Shown: positions 18,048 to 26,538, counted from the first letter of the stretch. The stretch is 64,000 bases of DNA from Hoeflea sp. (GCF_030682515.1 NZ_JAUXOD010000116.1:42276-106275), one strand, 5' to 3'. Numbers and translations: made by a program. The notes: generated from the sequence alone by a model not told the origin.

Positions 18048-18115
18048 AAAAAATGTAAAGTCGAGAGAGGAGCGGGTGCGCGTCACGCGGCGGTTTCGAC
18101 CGCCGGACGCTCCTC
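18048..18115 (-). terminator. Candidate leucine attenuator terminator
   Basis: On the minus strand the leader stop codon TGA begins an outer stem GAGGAGCG (18108-18115) that pairs with CGCTCCTC (18067-18074). An inner GGCGGT-CGAA-ACCGCC hairpin lies between them. A run of six T follows 13 nt later (18048-18053). Such a structure right after a Leu-rich leader peptide is the arrangement expected of transcription attenuation. The gap before the T tract makes it less canonical than the trp attenuator. Confidence 0.6.
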
Positions 18116-18233
18116 AACGAGCCCGGCGATCGCCGCTAAGCGCGAGAAGAAGCAGACCGCCAAGCCGCGCATGCGACACCACCGCCGCGGTGAAGCGGGC
18201 AAAGGAGGTTTCTGGGCGCGGGGTCGGGTTCAT
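18114..18233 (-). CDS. leuL: Leucine leader peptide (leuA attenuator)
   Basis: A 39-residue open frame ending 147 bp upstream of leuA. Near its C-terminus it encodes LGGLLLLAL, with four consecutive Leu codons, then SGDRRAR and TGA. Ribosome stalling at these codons when Leu-tRNA is scarce would alter folding of the following stem-loops. There is no Shine-Dalgarno sequence; a promoter TTGCCA-N17-TATTTA ends 7 nt before the ATG, so the mRNA probably starts at the ATG itself. I infer the function from position, Leu run and downstream structure. Confidence 0.72.
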   Translation of the reverse strand: MNPTPRPETSFARFTAAVVSHARLGGLLLLALSGDRRAR

Positions 18234-18269
18234 GGGAGGATAAATACAGCGGGTGGGGTGGGTTGGCAA
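18234..18269 (-). promoter_or_regulatory. Promoter of leuL-leuA
   Basis: On the minus strand: -35 TTGCCA (18264-18269), 17-bp spacer, -10 TATTTA (18241-18246), then 7 nt to the A of the leader ATG at 18233. Spacing suits a sigma-70 promoter with transcription starting at or very near the start codon. Confidence 0.6.
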
Positions 18270-18336
18270 GGGGGGCTGCCTTGCTCGCGGTAGGTCACCA
18301 AACATCCGGTCCAGATGCTTGCGGACAATTTGGAAA

Positions 18337-18495
18337 GACCCCTCCCCAGCCCCTCCCCACAAGGGGGAGGGGCTCCGGGCATCCCCATCCTGCCCAAATG
18401 AACGGATCGCCCAGGACGGGAGATTTCGATAGTGCGTAAACGAGTTGTGGCCGGGTAAGCCCCTCCCCCTTGTGGGGAGGGGTTGGGGAGGGGTC
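18337..18495. repeat. MITE-like element with 38-bp inverted repeats
   Basis: Arms 18337-18374 and 18458-18495 are inverted copies of each other with one mismatch (GACCCCTCCCCAGCCCC... against ...GGGGTTGGGGAGGGGTC). The similarity continues outward weakly (CAATTT and GAA flank both arms). The 83-bp centre carries no gene. The whole element is 159 bp and fills most of the gap between the leuA leader and the next gene. Confidence 0.75.
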
Positions 18496-18517
18496 TTCTC
18501 TGTGAAATTGGAGCCCC

Positions 18518-19624
18518 CTACGGCGCGCTCAGCCGGAAACTCTCCACCGCGGCGCGGATGCGGCGTTCGCCCTGGGCGTCGCCCAGGAAATGGTAGCCCA
18601 CCACCGTGTAGCCGCGTTTCTTGTTGACGCCGTAGGCGGCCAGGCTGCGCACGGTGGCGCCGTTGATCTCGCCCTGGTACTGGCGCAGGATCGCCTCCGT
18701 CTTGGGCAGGCCCAGGCCCGGATGGGCGGTTTCGGGCACCGCCAGCCGATCCTTCATGAAGAAGATCTTGTCGGCCACGAACTCCTCCCAGTAATCGGCA
18801 TAGTCCTTGGCCGAGGTCTTGCCGTCCATCTCGACCACGAACACCACCACCCCCTCGACCCGGTCGGGATGCTGCATGTCGACCGAATAGGGCTCGTTCG
18901 CGTCGGTCTTCATCGACCAGATCGACGGCACGGCGATCCAGAAGCCGCGGTCCGTGTTGCGCCGCCAGACCACCGTCTCCTCGGTGCCCGGACCCGGGTC
19001 AACCTGGGGCGCCTGGGTCTTGTCCTCGACGGCGGGCGGGGCGGGAGTGTCGGCCGGCGGCGCGGCCACGTCCCCGGGCGCGATCGCAAGCGTCGCCGAA
19101 CAGTGCTGGAACACCGGCAGCACCTGCTCGAAGCTCTCCTCCGGCGCCGAATAGGACATCAGCAGGAACGCGCGCGGCGTGGTCACCACCATCTGGATGT
19201 GCCGGAAGGCGCTCTGCGTATCCGCCGTGTCGAAGGCGGTGTAGCCGGCGATCAGGAACGGCGCCTGCTGGTCGGCCACCGGGGCTGCACCCTCGTTGAG
19301 GATGCGGCCGTCGGGCGCCCTGAGAAGCTGGGCCTTGAGCGCGTCGAGCTGGCCGGCCGCGGTCTTTTCCGCGGCCTTGTCCTGCTCGATCACCTGGATG
19401 ATGATGGTGGCATCGCGGGCGGTCTCCTCCGGGCCGGTGAAGATCCGGTCGAAATTGCGCGCCTGGTCGAACCTCCAGTCCGAGGGGAACTCGCAGGAAA
19501 AGCCCGCGACATCCTTGTAGGTTCTGAAGGTCAGCTCCTGGGCGAAAGTCCCGGCCGTGGCGGCGATCAACAGACCTGCCGCCATCATGAGGCGCGCAAG
19601 GATATCCCTGACTGGAGTGTGCAT
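18518..19624 (-). CDS. Exported two-domain hypothetical protein (PsbP/DUF1795-like)
   Basis: A 368-residue protein beginning with a signal peptide (LARLMMAAGLLIAATAGTFAQE), so it is probably periplasmic. Two similar halves follow: residues about 25-185 (FRTYKDVAGFSCEFPSDWRFDQ) and about 225-368 (RGFWIAVPSIWSMKTD), joined by a Pro-rich linker. Both halves look like the small alpha-beta fold of PsbP/DUF1795 proteins, a tentative call. ATG 19624 has GGGAGGATC upstream; an ATG 18 nt earlier is spaced worse. No function known. Confidence 0.72.
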   Translation of the reverse strand: MHTPVRDILARLMMAAGLLIAATAGTFAQELTFRTYKDVAGFSCEFPSDWRFDQARNFDRIFTGPEETARDATIIIQVIEQDKAAEKTAAGQLDALKAQLLRAPDGRILNEGAAPVADQQAPFLIAGYTAFDTADTQSAFRHIQMVVTTPRAFLLMSYSAPEESFEQVLPVFQHCSATLAIAPGDVAAPPADTPAPPAVEDKTQAPQVDPGPGTEETVVWRRNTDRGFWIAVPSIWSMKTDANEPYSVDMQHPDRVEGVVVFVVEMDGKTSAKDYADYWEEFVADKIFFMKDRLAVPETAHPGLGLPKTEAILRQYQGEINGATVRSLAAYGVNKKRGYTVVGYHFLGDAQGERRIRAAVESFRLSAP

Positions 19625-19740
19625 GATTGTCGATCCTCCCATTGCAATTCATGCATATTAGAAAGATCGCACCGGTCCCGGCATTGACAAAGGTCAAGAC
19701 GAAGGAATGGCAAGACAAGGGGGAGATCGAGCCGCGCCCA

Positions 19741-19930
19741 GGCCCCCACCTCCCTCTTGAGGAAGTCCGAAGGACGGAGCGAGACCCGTGGCTCGACCCT
19801 AAGGAGAGCCAAGCGCAGCGCAGGCGATCCGGGTGGGGGGCCCTTGCAGTAGCCGGATCATCCTTTAAAATTTGCGTTGGTGCGGAGGCATACCCCACCC
19901 CTCAAGGGGGAGGGGAAAAGCCCGGCCCTC
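19741..19930. repeat. GC-rich inverted-repeat intergenic region
   Basis: The 316-bp gap between the exported protein and the GNAT gene holds an inverted repeat, GGCCCCCACC (19741-19750) against GGGTGGGGGGCCC (19831-19843). A further C/G tract, CCCCTCAAGGGGGAGGGG near 19898-19915, resembles the inner part of the 18337-18495 element arms. No open frame with a credible start was seen. Confidence 0.5.
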
Positions 19931-19940
19931 CACCCACCCC

Positions 19941-20438
19941 TCAGCGCGGATGCCGGTAGACCAGAACCTCCGGACCCGGTCGCGCGGCATCGAGTTCAAG
20001 CACCGCGCCGAGCCGTTCGGCCAGCCTCCGCGAGCGGTCATTGCCCGGGTCGATGTGGCTCACGATCGTCTTGAGCCCGCGCGGGCCGAACCCCCAGTCG
20101 CGCAGGGCGCGCGCCGCCTCGAAAGCGTAGCCCCTGCCCTCGTGGCCGGGATAGACCAGCCAGCCGAGCTCGTGCTCGGGAAACAGCGGCCCGGAATTGA
20201 TGCCGACCTGGCCCAGGCATTCCCCGGTCTGGCGGTCATCAAACATCAGCGCGCCGCAGCCCATGAGCGGCCATTGCGCCATGTCGTGGCAGAACATGCC
20301 CCAGGCGCCCGAAAGCGTGTGCGGGCCGTCCATGAACTCGGCGCGCTCCGACATCATCAGCGCCGCATAGGCAGGCCAGTCCTCCATGGTCTGGGGCCTC
20401 AGCCGCAGCCGGTCGGTGTCAAGCGTCGGGATGTCCAT
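19941..20438 (-). CDS. GNAT-family N-acetyltransferase (RimJ-like)
   Basis: A 165-residue acetyltransferase of the RimJ/RimL-like branch: TLDTDRLRLRPQTMEDWPAY at the N-terminus, LGWLVYPGHEGRGYAFEAARAL as the acetyl-CoA-binding motif, and TIVSHIDPGNDRSRRLAERLGAVLE at the C-terminus. Start ATG 20438 has GAGG 5-8 nt upstream. It is divergent from rsgA. Substrate unknown: either a protein N-terminus or a small molecule. Confidence 0.83.
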   Translation of the reverse strand: MDIPTLDTDRLRLRPQTMEDWPAYAALMMSERAEFMDGPHTLSGAWGMFCHDMAQWPLMGCGALMFDDRQTGECLGQVGINSGPLFPEHELGWLVYPGHEGRGYAFEAARALRDWGFGPRGLKTIVSHIDPGNDRSRRLAERLGAVLELDAARPGPEVLVYRHPR

Positions 20439-20611
20439 CTGAGCCTCGTGAATTTTTCGCGCCGCATCGCCACCGGGGGCAGAATCGGTTTCCGCATCCG
20501 GGACATGAAATGCTATCCTATAGGCCTGTCCTCGCCGGGAAGACAGCGGGGTGCGCCGTCCCGGACCTTCGCGCGAGGCCTCGGGACACTCAAGCATGAA
20601 AGCCACATTGG

Positions 20612-21682
20612 ATGACGCGTGATTATTCGGCCCTCACGCCGGCCGCCGCCATGCCCCCGAAGCGGGAGATCCCGGTGCTGCAGAGGCTCGGCTGGCAGGC
20701 CTTCTTCGCCCAGCAGATCAGCGTCGACGAGATGGAAGCGACCCCGCCGGTCAGGGTGACCGAGGTGCACCGGAGCGGGCTCCGTGTGCTGGGCGACGGC
20801 ATCGACGAGATGGTGCCGCCGCGCGCCGACGCCACCGTGGGCGACTGGCTGCTGTTCAATCGCGTGCTGCCGAGTTCCAGCCAGCTGCTCGAGCGCAAGA
20901 GCCTGATCAAGCGCCGCGCGGCGGGCCACGACCGCTCGATCCAGCTGATTGCCGCCAATCTCGACACCGCCTTCGTCGTCACCTCCTGCAATCTCGATTT
21001 CAACATGGCCCGGCTCGAACGCTACATCGCGCTCGCCTTCGACGCCGGCGTCACGCCGGTGGTGCTGCTCACCAAATCCGACCTCTGCGCAGATCCCGCA
21101 ATCTATGTGGACCAGGCGCAGACCATCTCGAAAGATGTCGCGGTCATCACGCTCAACGCCAAGAGCGATGAGCCCAGGGAAAGGCTCGCCCCCTGGTGCA
21201 AGCCGGGCCAGACGGTGGCGTTCCTGGGCTCGTCGGGCGTCGGCAAGTCGACGCTCACCAACGCGCTCTCGGGCACCGAATCCGCCGCGACCCAGGCCAT
21301 CCGCGAGGATGACGCCAAGGGCCGCCACACCACCTCGCACCGCCAGCTGCACATCCTGCCCGACGGCTGCGCCGTGCTCGACACACCCGGCGTGCGCGAG
21401 CTGCAGCTGACCGACGCCGAAGCAGGCGTGGCCGAGGTGTTCTCCGATCTCGATGAACTGGCGGCCTTGTGCCGCTTCAATGACTGCCGGCACGTGAGCG
21501 AGCCCGGATGCGCCGTGCAGGCGGCGCTGAAGGCCGGCACCATCGACGAGGCGCGGCTCGCGCGCTGGCGCAAGCTGCTGGCCGAGGACCAGTTCAACAC
21601 CGCAAGCCTGGCCCAGCGCCGCTCCAAGGACAAGGCCTTCGGCAAGATGGTCAGGCAGGCCAAGAAGCTGAAGACTCCCTGA
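20612..21682 (+). CDS. rsgA: Ribosome small-subunit-dependent GTPase A
   Basis: A 356-residue circularly permuted GTPase that helps mature the 30S subunit. Order of motifs: N-terminal OB fold, G4 LTKSDLC, then G1 GSSGVGKSTL, G3 DTPGVREL, and a C-terminal zinc knuckle CRFNDCRHVSEPGC. The length is typical. No strong ribosome-binding site is seen at ATG 20612, but MTRDYSALTP begins the conserved region. It is convergent with the ClpP-like gene, with a shared terminator between. Confidence 0.93.
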   Translation: MTRDYSALTPAAAMPPKREIPVLQRLGWQAFFAQQISVDEMEATPPVRVTEVHRSGLRVLGDGIDEMVPPRADATVGDWLLFNRVLPSSSQLLERKSLIKRRAAGHDRSIQLIAANLDTAFVVTSCNLDFNMARLERYIALAFDAGVTPVVLLTKSDLCADPAIYVDQAQTISKDVAVITLNAKSDEPRERLAPWCKPGQTVAFLGSSGVGKSTLTNALSGTESAATQAIREDDAKGRHTTSHRQLHILPDGCAVLDTPGVRELQLTDAEAGVAEVFSDLDELAALCRFNDCRHVSEPGCAVQAALKAGTIDEARLARWRKLLAEDQFNTASLAQRRSKDKAFGKMVRQAKKLKTP

Positions 21683-21753
21683 GGCAGAGCTTTCTCGGAG
21701 AGACCGACGGGAACGGCGCCGCCCGTGCATCCCCACAAGTCCTTGCAGTCGAC

Positions 21754-21789
21754 AAAAAAGCCTCCGCCGGTTTTCACCAGCGGAGGCTT
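21754..21789 (-). terminator. Intrinsic terminator of the ClpP-like gene
   Basis: On the minus strand AAGCCTCCGC, a loop, and GCGGAGGC followed by TTTTTT. It sits 23 bp beyond the minus-strand stop; in the plus direction the T tract is poor, but the stem may also help end rsgA transcription. Confidence 0.85.
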
Positions 21790-21811
21790 GTGGATCAGCC
21801 TGGGCCGAGGC

Positions 21812-22390
21812 TCAGATTTCGCTCTGGCTGGTGATGATCCGGCCGACCAGGCCATAGGTCTTGGCGTCCTCGGCCGTCAGCCAGTAGTCGCGGTCGGTGT
21901 CGGCGGCGATCTTCTCGATCGGCTGGCCGGTGGCCTTGGCGAAGATGGCGTTGAGGCGGGCGTTCATCTTGATGATCTCGCGCGCCTGGATCTCGATGTC
22001 GGAGACCATGCCGCGGGTGCCGCCCGAGGGTTGATGCAGGAGGAAACGGGTGTTGGGCAGGCACAGGCGCTGCTCCTTGGGCACCGAGACATAGATCAGC
22101 GCGCCGGCGGAAGCGACCCAGCCTGTGCCGATGATCCACACCTTGGGCTTGATGAAGCCGATCATGTCATGGATCGAATCGCCCGATTCGACATGGCCGC
22201 CGGGCGAATTGACAAAAATCCTGATGTCGTCGTCGCTGGCTGCGGCAAGTGCTGCCAGCTGCGCGCAGACCTTGTGCGCCAGTTCCTGGGTGATGCCGCC
22301 ATAGATGAAGATCGAGCGCGATTTGAACAGGTTGGCTTCCGCTTCCTTGCCCAGCGGCAGTTCTGTCGTCTTTTCGTCGTCGTCGCTCAT
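21812..22390 (-). CDS. ClpP-family serine protease, non-canonical paralogue
   Basis: A 192-residue ClpP-fold protein. Catalytic Ser is in [10 protein letters not shown] (canonical ClpP has GQAASMGA), His in [10 protein letters not shown] and a candidate Asp in [14 protein letters not shown]. The Gly-rich oxyanion strand [11 protein letters not shown] is present. The first ~20 residues ([20 protein letters not shown]) replace the usual propeptide/axial-loop sequence, and the motif around Ser is altered, so its pairing with ClpX or ClpA is uncertain. It is monogenic, with its own terminator. Confidence 0.83.
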   Translation of the reverse strand: MSDDDEKTTELPLGKEAEANLFKSRSIFIYGGITQELAHKVCAQLAALAAASDDDIRIFVNSPGGHVESGDSIHDMIGFIKPKVWIIGTGWVASAGALIYVSVPKEQRLCLPNTRFLLHQPSGGTRGMVSDIEIQAREIIKMNARLNAIFAKATGQPIEKIAADTDRDYWLTAEDAKTYGLVGRIITSQSEI

Positions 22391-22480
22391 AAGCCGTCTC
22401 CGTGTGGTTCGTGTCCATCGCAGATAGTACGATCCGGCCCGCGAAACAATGGCGCAAACCGAAACCGGTCTTCAAACAGG

Positions 22481-22514
22481 CAGACGGCGCAGCGTGGGTA
22501 CGCTGCGCCGTCTG
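22481..22514. terminator. Perfect 15-bp hairpin 3' of the DEAD-box helicase gene
   Basis: CAGACGGCGCAGCGT (22481-22495), loop GGGT, ACGCTGCGCCGTCTG (22500-22514). It lies about 65 bp past the minus-strand helicase stop. The following minus-strand bases CCTGTTTG are a poor T tract, so it may be a weak terminator or an mRNA-stabilising stem. Confidence 0.6.
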
Positions 22515-22579
22515 GAAATCAGCTCCGTGAGGCCGGCCCGCAACCGGGCCGGGCGGGATCAGGCGAAAGCCCGTCCGCC

Positions 22580-24037
22580 TTAAGCGACAGCCTTGTCGCC
22601 GCCCTGTTCGGGCCGCGGACGACGGTCGCCGCCGCGACGGCTGCGGCGCGGCTTGGCGGGCTGGTCGCCCTGCTTGGCGCCGGCGGCAGCCGGATGATGC
22701 CGGTTGGCGCCGGGCTTGCCGGCCTGCTGGCCTTCGGCAGGCGCACGACCCTGCCCCGGGCGTCCGCCCTGGCCCTGAACGGGCTTGCGGCCCTGGCCCT
22801 GCGGCTTGGCCCCCTGCGGCTTGGCGCCCTGCGGCCGGGCGCCCTGGCGCGGACGCTGGGTGCGGTTGAGCGGCGCGAAATCGCCGTCCGGATCGGCCAG
22901 CGCGTCGACATAGGTGCCTTCCGGCGCCTTCTCGACCTGGATCTCGACCTTGAGCATCTTTTCGATGTCACGCAGCAGCGAGCGTTCATCCGGCGCGCAG
23001 AAGGTGACGGCGGTGCCCGCAGCCCCGGCGCGCGCGGTGCGGCCGATGCGGTGGACGTAGACTTCCGGGACGTTCGGCAGTTCGTAATTGACCACCAGGC
23101 TCACGCCCGGCACGTCGATGCCGCGGGCGGCGATGTCGGTGGCGATCAGAACCGGCACGGTGCCGGCGCGAAAGCCGGCGAGCGCGCGCTCGCGCTGGCC
23201 CTGCGACTTGTTGCCGTGAATGGCAGCGGCGGAAATGCCGTCGGCCTCGAGCCGCTTGGTGGCCTTGTCGGCGCCGCGCTTGGTGCGGGTGAACACGATC
23301 ACGCGCTCGCCCTTGCGGTCGCGGATCAGGCTAGCGAGCGCACCCATCTTGGCGGGCGTCTGCATGTGCATGACGGTGTGCTCGACGCGGTCGGCGGTCT
23401 TCTTGGCGGGAACCACCGACACTTCGGTCGGGTTCTTCAGGTGCCGCGACGACAGCTCGCGGATTTCCTTGGGCATGGTGGCCGAGAACAGAAGCGTCTG
23501 CCTCGTGGCAGGCGTCATCGCCAGGATACGCTTGATCGCCGGCATGAAGCCGATGTCGAGCATCTGGTCGGCCTCGTCGAGCACGACGACTTCGATTTCG
23601 TTGAGCGACACGGCGCGCTGCTCGATCAAATCCATCAGGCGGCCCGGAGTGGCGATCAGGATGTCGACGCCGGCGGCCAGCGCCTTGATCTGCGGCTTGA
23701 TCGACACGCCGCCAACGACCACGGTCGAGGTCAGATGCAGCTTGCGGCCATAATCCTTGACGCTTTTGGCAATCTGGGAGGAGAGTTCGCGGGTCGGCGC
23801 CAGGATCAGCACGCGGGCTTTCTTCGGCGCGGCTTTCTTGCCTGGAGCCATGCGGTGCAGGATCGGCAGCGCAAACGCCGCGGTCTTGCCGGTGCCGGTC
23901 TGGGCGAGGCCGATCACGTCGCGGCCTTCCAGCACCAGCGGGATCGCCTGAACCTGGATCGGCGTCGGTACGGTCAGGTGCAGACCGTCAAGCGTGTCGA
24001 GAAGGGCCTTGGACAGGCCGAGTTCGGAAAAAGTCAT
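22580..24037 (-). CDS. DEAD-box ATP-dependent RNA helicase (RhlE-like)
   Basis: A 485-residue DEAD-box helicase. Motifs: Q motif FSELGLSKALLDTL...PTPIQ, Walker A AQTGTGKT, PTREL, TPGRL, DEAD (VLDEADQML), SAT (FSATMP), ATDIAARGID and HRIGRTARAG. The C-terminal ~110 residues are Gln/Gly/Lys/Pro-rich and basic (repeats of QGAKPQG-type units), a disordered RNA-binding tail. It remodels RNA during cold growth or ribosome assembly. ATG 24037 begins MTFSELG; the frame is open to 24106 but those residues are not conserved-looking. Confidence 0.92.
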   Translation of the reverse strand: MTFSELGLSKALLDTLDGLHLTVPTPIQVQAIPLVLEGRDVIGLAQTGTGKTAAFALPILHRMAPGKKAAPKKARVLILAPTRELSSQIAKSVKDYGRKLHLTSTVVVGGVSIKPQIKALAAGVDILIATPGRLMDLIEQRAVSLNEIEVVVLDEADQMLDIGFMPAIKRILAMTPATRQTLLFSATMPKEIRELSSRHLKNPTEVSVVPAKKTADRVEHTVMHMQTPAKMGALASLIRDRKGERVIVFTRTKRGADKATKRLEADGISAAAIHGNKSQGQRERALAGFRAGTVPVLIATDIAARGIDVPGVSLVVNYELPNVPEVYVHRIGRTARAGAAGTAVTFCAPDERSLLRDIEKMLKVEIQVEKAPEGTYVDALADPDGDFAPLNRTQRPRQGARPQGAKPQGAKPQGQGRKPVQGQGGRPGQGRAPAEGQQAGKPGANRHHPAAAGAKQGDQPAKPRRSRRGGDRRPRPEQGGDKAVA

Positions 24038-24472
24038 GGAATATCTTTCGAAGTTTTGGGCATGCGTCAGGAGCGTGCGCTTCAAGCGCCGCAAGTCGCG
24101 GACCATGCCCGATCACAAAGAATCCCCTGGCTGCGGAGATCCGCAATCGGGGGAGTTTGGTTGGGCGCATCGCCGCTGGCCGACGCGAAATTTAAGGGTG
24201 GACGTTAGGGGAAGTCAGAACACGCTAATCAACGAAGACGCGTGCAGCGGCCGATTGGCCCCTATCCAGTTGCGATCCTTAAGCCCGACAATTGCGACCA
24301 TGTCAAGGCGAAAGGCTCAGATCCCGCTGCAGCGCAGCAAGAACCCGGCCGTGACCGGCGACGCTCAAGCCCTGCTGCGAGCAGTCCCAGGGCTTGGCGC
24401 AGGCCCCGAGTTGCGCCGCAAAGCGTCGTAAATTCAGATTGCTATCCGGCCCGGCGCAAAATAAAATTTGCG
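24038..24472. other. Intergenic, no gene recognised
   Basis: About 435 bp between the helicase start and the riboswitch. It must hold the helicase promoter (minus) and the riboswitch promoter (plus). I saw no credible open frame and no strong repeat. Confidence 0.5.
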
Positions 24473-24660
24473 GGTTCGGGTTCCATGAAGGCCAAGCCTT
24501 CGGGATTAAAGGGGAACACGGTAGGGATGACCTGAAACAGGGCCCGATCCGTGGCTGCCCTCGCAACTGTGAGCGTGAGCCGCATCCATGACGCCACTGG
24601 GTCAGACCGGGAAGGCGGATGACAGGGCAAAAGCGCGAGCCAGGAGACCTGCCCGGACTG
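24473..24660 (+). ncRNA. Cobalamin (AdoCbl) riboswitch
   Basis: The conserved cobalamin-aptamer blocks occur in order: GGGTTCC...GGGGAACACGG near 24477-24520, GCCCTCGCAACTGTGAGC near 24556-24575, GCCACTG...GGGAAGGC near 24593-24616 and the B12 box GCGAGCCAGGAGACCTGCC at 24635-24653. It ends about 65 nt before the ATG of the CbiM-like gene. By family behaviour, cobalamin binding lowers expression of the downstream gene, here probably by masking its ribosome-binding site, since I saw no terminator in between. Confidence 0.95.
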
Positions 24661-24725
24661 TGGAAACCGCATTTGCGGCGACCAACTCCAACCTCTTGCA
24701 CGATGGGTGCAGAAAGGGCTTTGAC

Positions 24726-25409
24726 ATGCATATTGAACCCGGCGTCGTCGACGGCGCAAAAATTGTCCTGAGCTATGCGACAGCCGCAGCAGCTGCCGGA
24801 CTGACCCTCAAGATGTCGATGGACACGATCACCAAGGACGGCGGCGTCGCGGCGCTGGCGACCCGTTCGGTGTTCACCACGCTTCTCGTCTTCATGTTTT
24901 TCGAAGTGTTTCCGCACCATGCCGTGGGCGTCTCGGAAGTCCATCTCATTCTCGGCTCGACGCTCTATCTGCTGTTCGGCGCAGGTCCCGCCGCGATCGG
25001 CCTGGCCTTGGGCCTGCTCGCCCAGGGCGTGTTCTTCGCCCCCTTCGACCTGCCGCAATACGGCATGAACGTCACCACGCTTCTGGTGCCGCTCTACGCC
25101 ATGTCGCTGATTGCCAAGCGCATCATCCCCGCCGGTACCGCCTACAAGGACGTGAGCTACAAGCAGGCGCTGACGCTGTCGACCAGCTACCAGGGCGGCA
25201 TCGTCATGTGGGTCGGCTTCTGGGCGCTCTACGGCCACGGCTTCGGCGCCGAGAACCTGTCGCAGATCGCCGCTTTCGGCGCGGCCTACATGCTGGTCAT
25301 CGTGCTTGAGCCGCTGGTGGACTTGGGCGTCCTGGCCATCGCCAAGACGATCAGCCGGACCGATGGCGGCCTGCTGCTGAACAACCGTCTCTACAGCCAC
25401 GCCGCATAA
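24726..25409 (+). CDS. CbiM-like energy-coupling factor transporter permease
   Basis: A 227-residue membrane protein with about six helices, of the CbiM/NikM type that brings in cobalt or nickel. The start MHIEPG matches the family, in which the N-terminal Met-His group is a metal ligand, and this supports ATG 24726 (AGAAAGGG upstream). A second His lies in VSEVHLILGSTLYLLFGA. No cbiN, cbiQ or cbiO is next to it. The cobalamin riboswitch upstream implies cobalt (for B12) as the substrate. Confidence 0.85.
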   Translation: MHIEPGVVDGAKIVLSYATAAAAAGLTLKMSMDTITKDGGVAALATRSVFTTLLVFMFFEVFPHHAVGVSEVHLILGSTLYLLFGAGPAAIGLALGLLAQGVFFAPFDLPQYGMNVTTLLVPLYAMSLIAKRIIPAGTAYKDVSYKQALTLSTSYQGGIVMWVGFWALYGHGFGAENLSQIAAFGAAYMLVIVLEPLVDLGVLAIAKTISRTDGGLLLNNRLYSHAA

Positions 25410-25437
25410 GGGGACGCGAAAGTCCCAGACATGACAC

Positions 25438-25468
25438 ACGCCGCGTGATCACCGTCACGCGGCGTTTT
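25438..25468 (+). terminator. Intrinsic terminator of the CbiM-like gene
   Basis: Perfect 11-bp stem ACGCCGCGTGA (25438-25448) and TCACGCGGCGT (25455-25465), 6-nt loop, then TTTTC. Confidence 0.9.
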
Positions 25469-25563
25469 CGTGTGCAGCGGAGTTCACCGGCCGGCAAATA
25501 TGCTTGGCGCTGCGCACGCGACATGGCTAGCATCGCGCGCAGCGCTTCACAGGAGACGACCGC

Positions 25564-26538
25564 ATGAACATCGAGATGATCCGCGCCGCCGATGGCAGGC
25601 TCGAGGGCCATGTCCGGCGCACGCCCCTGCTCGCCTCCCCGTTCCTCGACGAGATCGCCGGGCGGCGCGTCTGGATCAAGCCCGAATGCCTGCAGCACAC
25701 CGGCAGCTTCAAGTTCCGCGGCGGCTGGTCGGCGGTCTCGGCGATGGCCCCGGATGTCAGGGCGCAAGGCGTGCTGGCCTTTTCGAGCGGCAATCACGCC
25801 CAGGGCGTGGCGCTGGCCGCGGCAAAGCATGGGGTGCCGGCAGTCATCATCATGCCGTCCGACGCGCCCGAGATGAAGATCGACAACACGCGCGCGCTCG
25901 GCGCCGAAGTGGTGCTCTATGATCGGGCCAGCGAGGATCGCGACGCGATCAGCGCACGGCTGCTGGCCGAGCGTCCATTGACGCTGATAAAACCCTTTGA
26001 CGATGCCTTCGTCATTGCCGGCCAGGGCACCTGCGGGCTCGAGATCGCCCAGCAGGCCGCAGCCGAAGGCATCGCTGAGGCCGATGTGCTCGTCTGCTGC
26101 GGCGGCGGCGGCTTTGCCTCGGGCATCGCGCTGGCGCTCGAAGCCGACGCGCCTGGCCTGCGGGTGCGCCCGGCTGAGCCCGAAGGCTTTGACGACATGG
26201 CCCGCAGCCTCGCCTCGGGCGCCATCGAGCGCAACGACCGCATGTCCGGCTCGCTCTGCGACGCCATCCTCACGCTGCAACCGGGCGAGATCACCTTCCC
26301 GATTCTCTCCCGTCTTGCCGGCCCTGGCCTGGTGGTGAGCGAGGACGAGGCGATGCACGCCGTGGCGCTGGCCTTCTCCCGGCTCAAGCTCGTGGCCGAA
26401 CCCGGCGGCGCCGTGGCGCTTGCGGCAGCGCTGTTTCATCCACGCGAGATTGAAGGCGAGGATGTGATCGTCACCATTTCCGGCGGCAATGTCGACGCGG
26501 GTGTGTTTCGCCAGGCGTTGGAGCGGTTCGGTTCCTGA
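25564..26538 (+). CDS. PLP-dependent threonine/serine dehydratase
   Basis: A 324-residue fold-type II PLP enzyme. The PLP lysine is in TGSFKFRGG near residue 46, the phosphate-binding loop CGGGGFASG near residue 180, and SSGNHAQGVA recognises the substrate carboxylate. It probably deaminates serine or threonine; relatives include catabolic threonine deaminases, serine racemases and EutB-like enzymes. ATG 25564 has AGGAGA 8 nt upstream. It is convergent with the CDF gene; nothing nearby points to a pathway. Confidence 0.85.
   Translation: MNIEMIRAADGRLEGHVRRTPLLASPFLDEIAGRRVWIKPECLQHTGSFKFRGGWSAVSAMAPDVRAQGVLAFSSGNHAQGVALAAAKHGVPAVIIMPSDAPEMKIDNTRALGAEVVLYDRASEDRDAISARLLAERPLTLIKPFDDAFVIAGQGTCGLEIAQQAAAEGIAEADVLVCCGGGGFASGIALALEADAPGLRVRPAEPEGFDDMARSLASGAIERNDRMSGSLCDAILTLQPGEITFPILSRLAGPGLVVSEDEAMHAVALAFSRLKLVAEPGGAVALAAALFHPREIEGEDVIVTISGGNVDAGVFRQALERFGS

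Noticed and set aside
18337..18495. CRISPR array
   Set aside because: There are only two inverted, not direct, copies, with no spacer series and no cas genes.
21725..24208. An 827-residue open frame on the plus strand opposite the ClpP-like and helicase genes
   Set aside because: It crosses two recognised genes, a terminator and an intergenic gap; composition is that of an antisense GC-rich frame.
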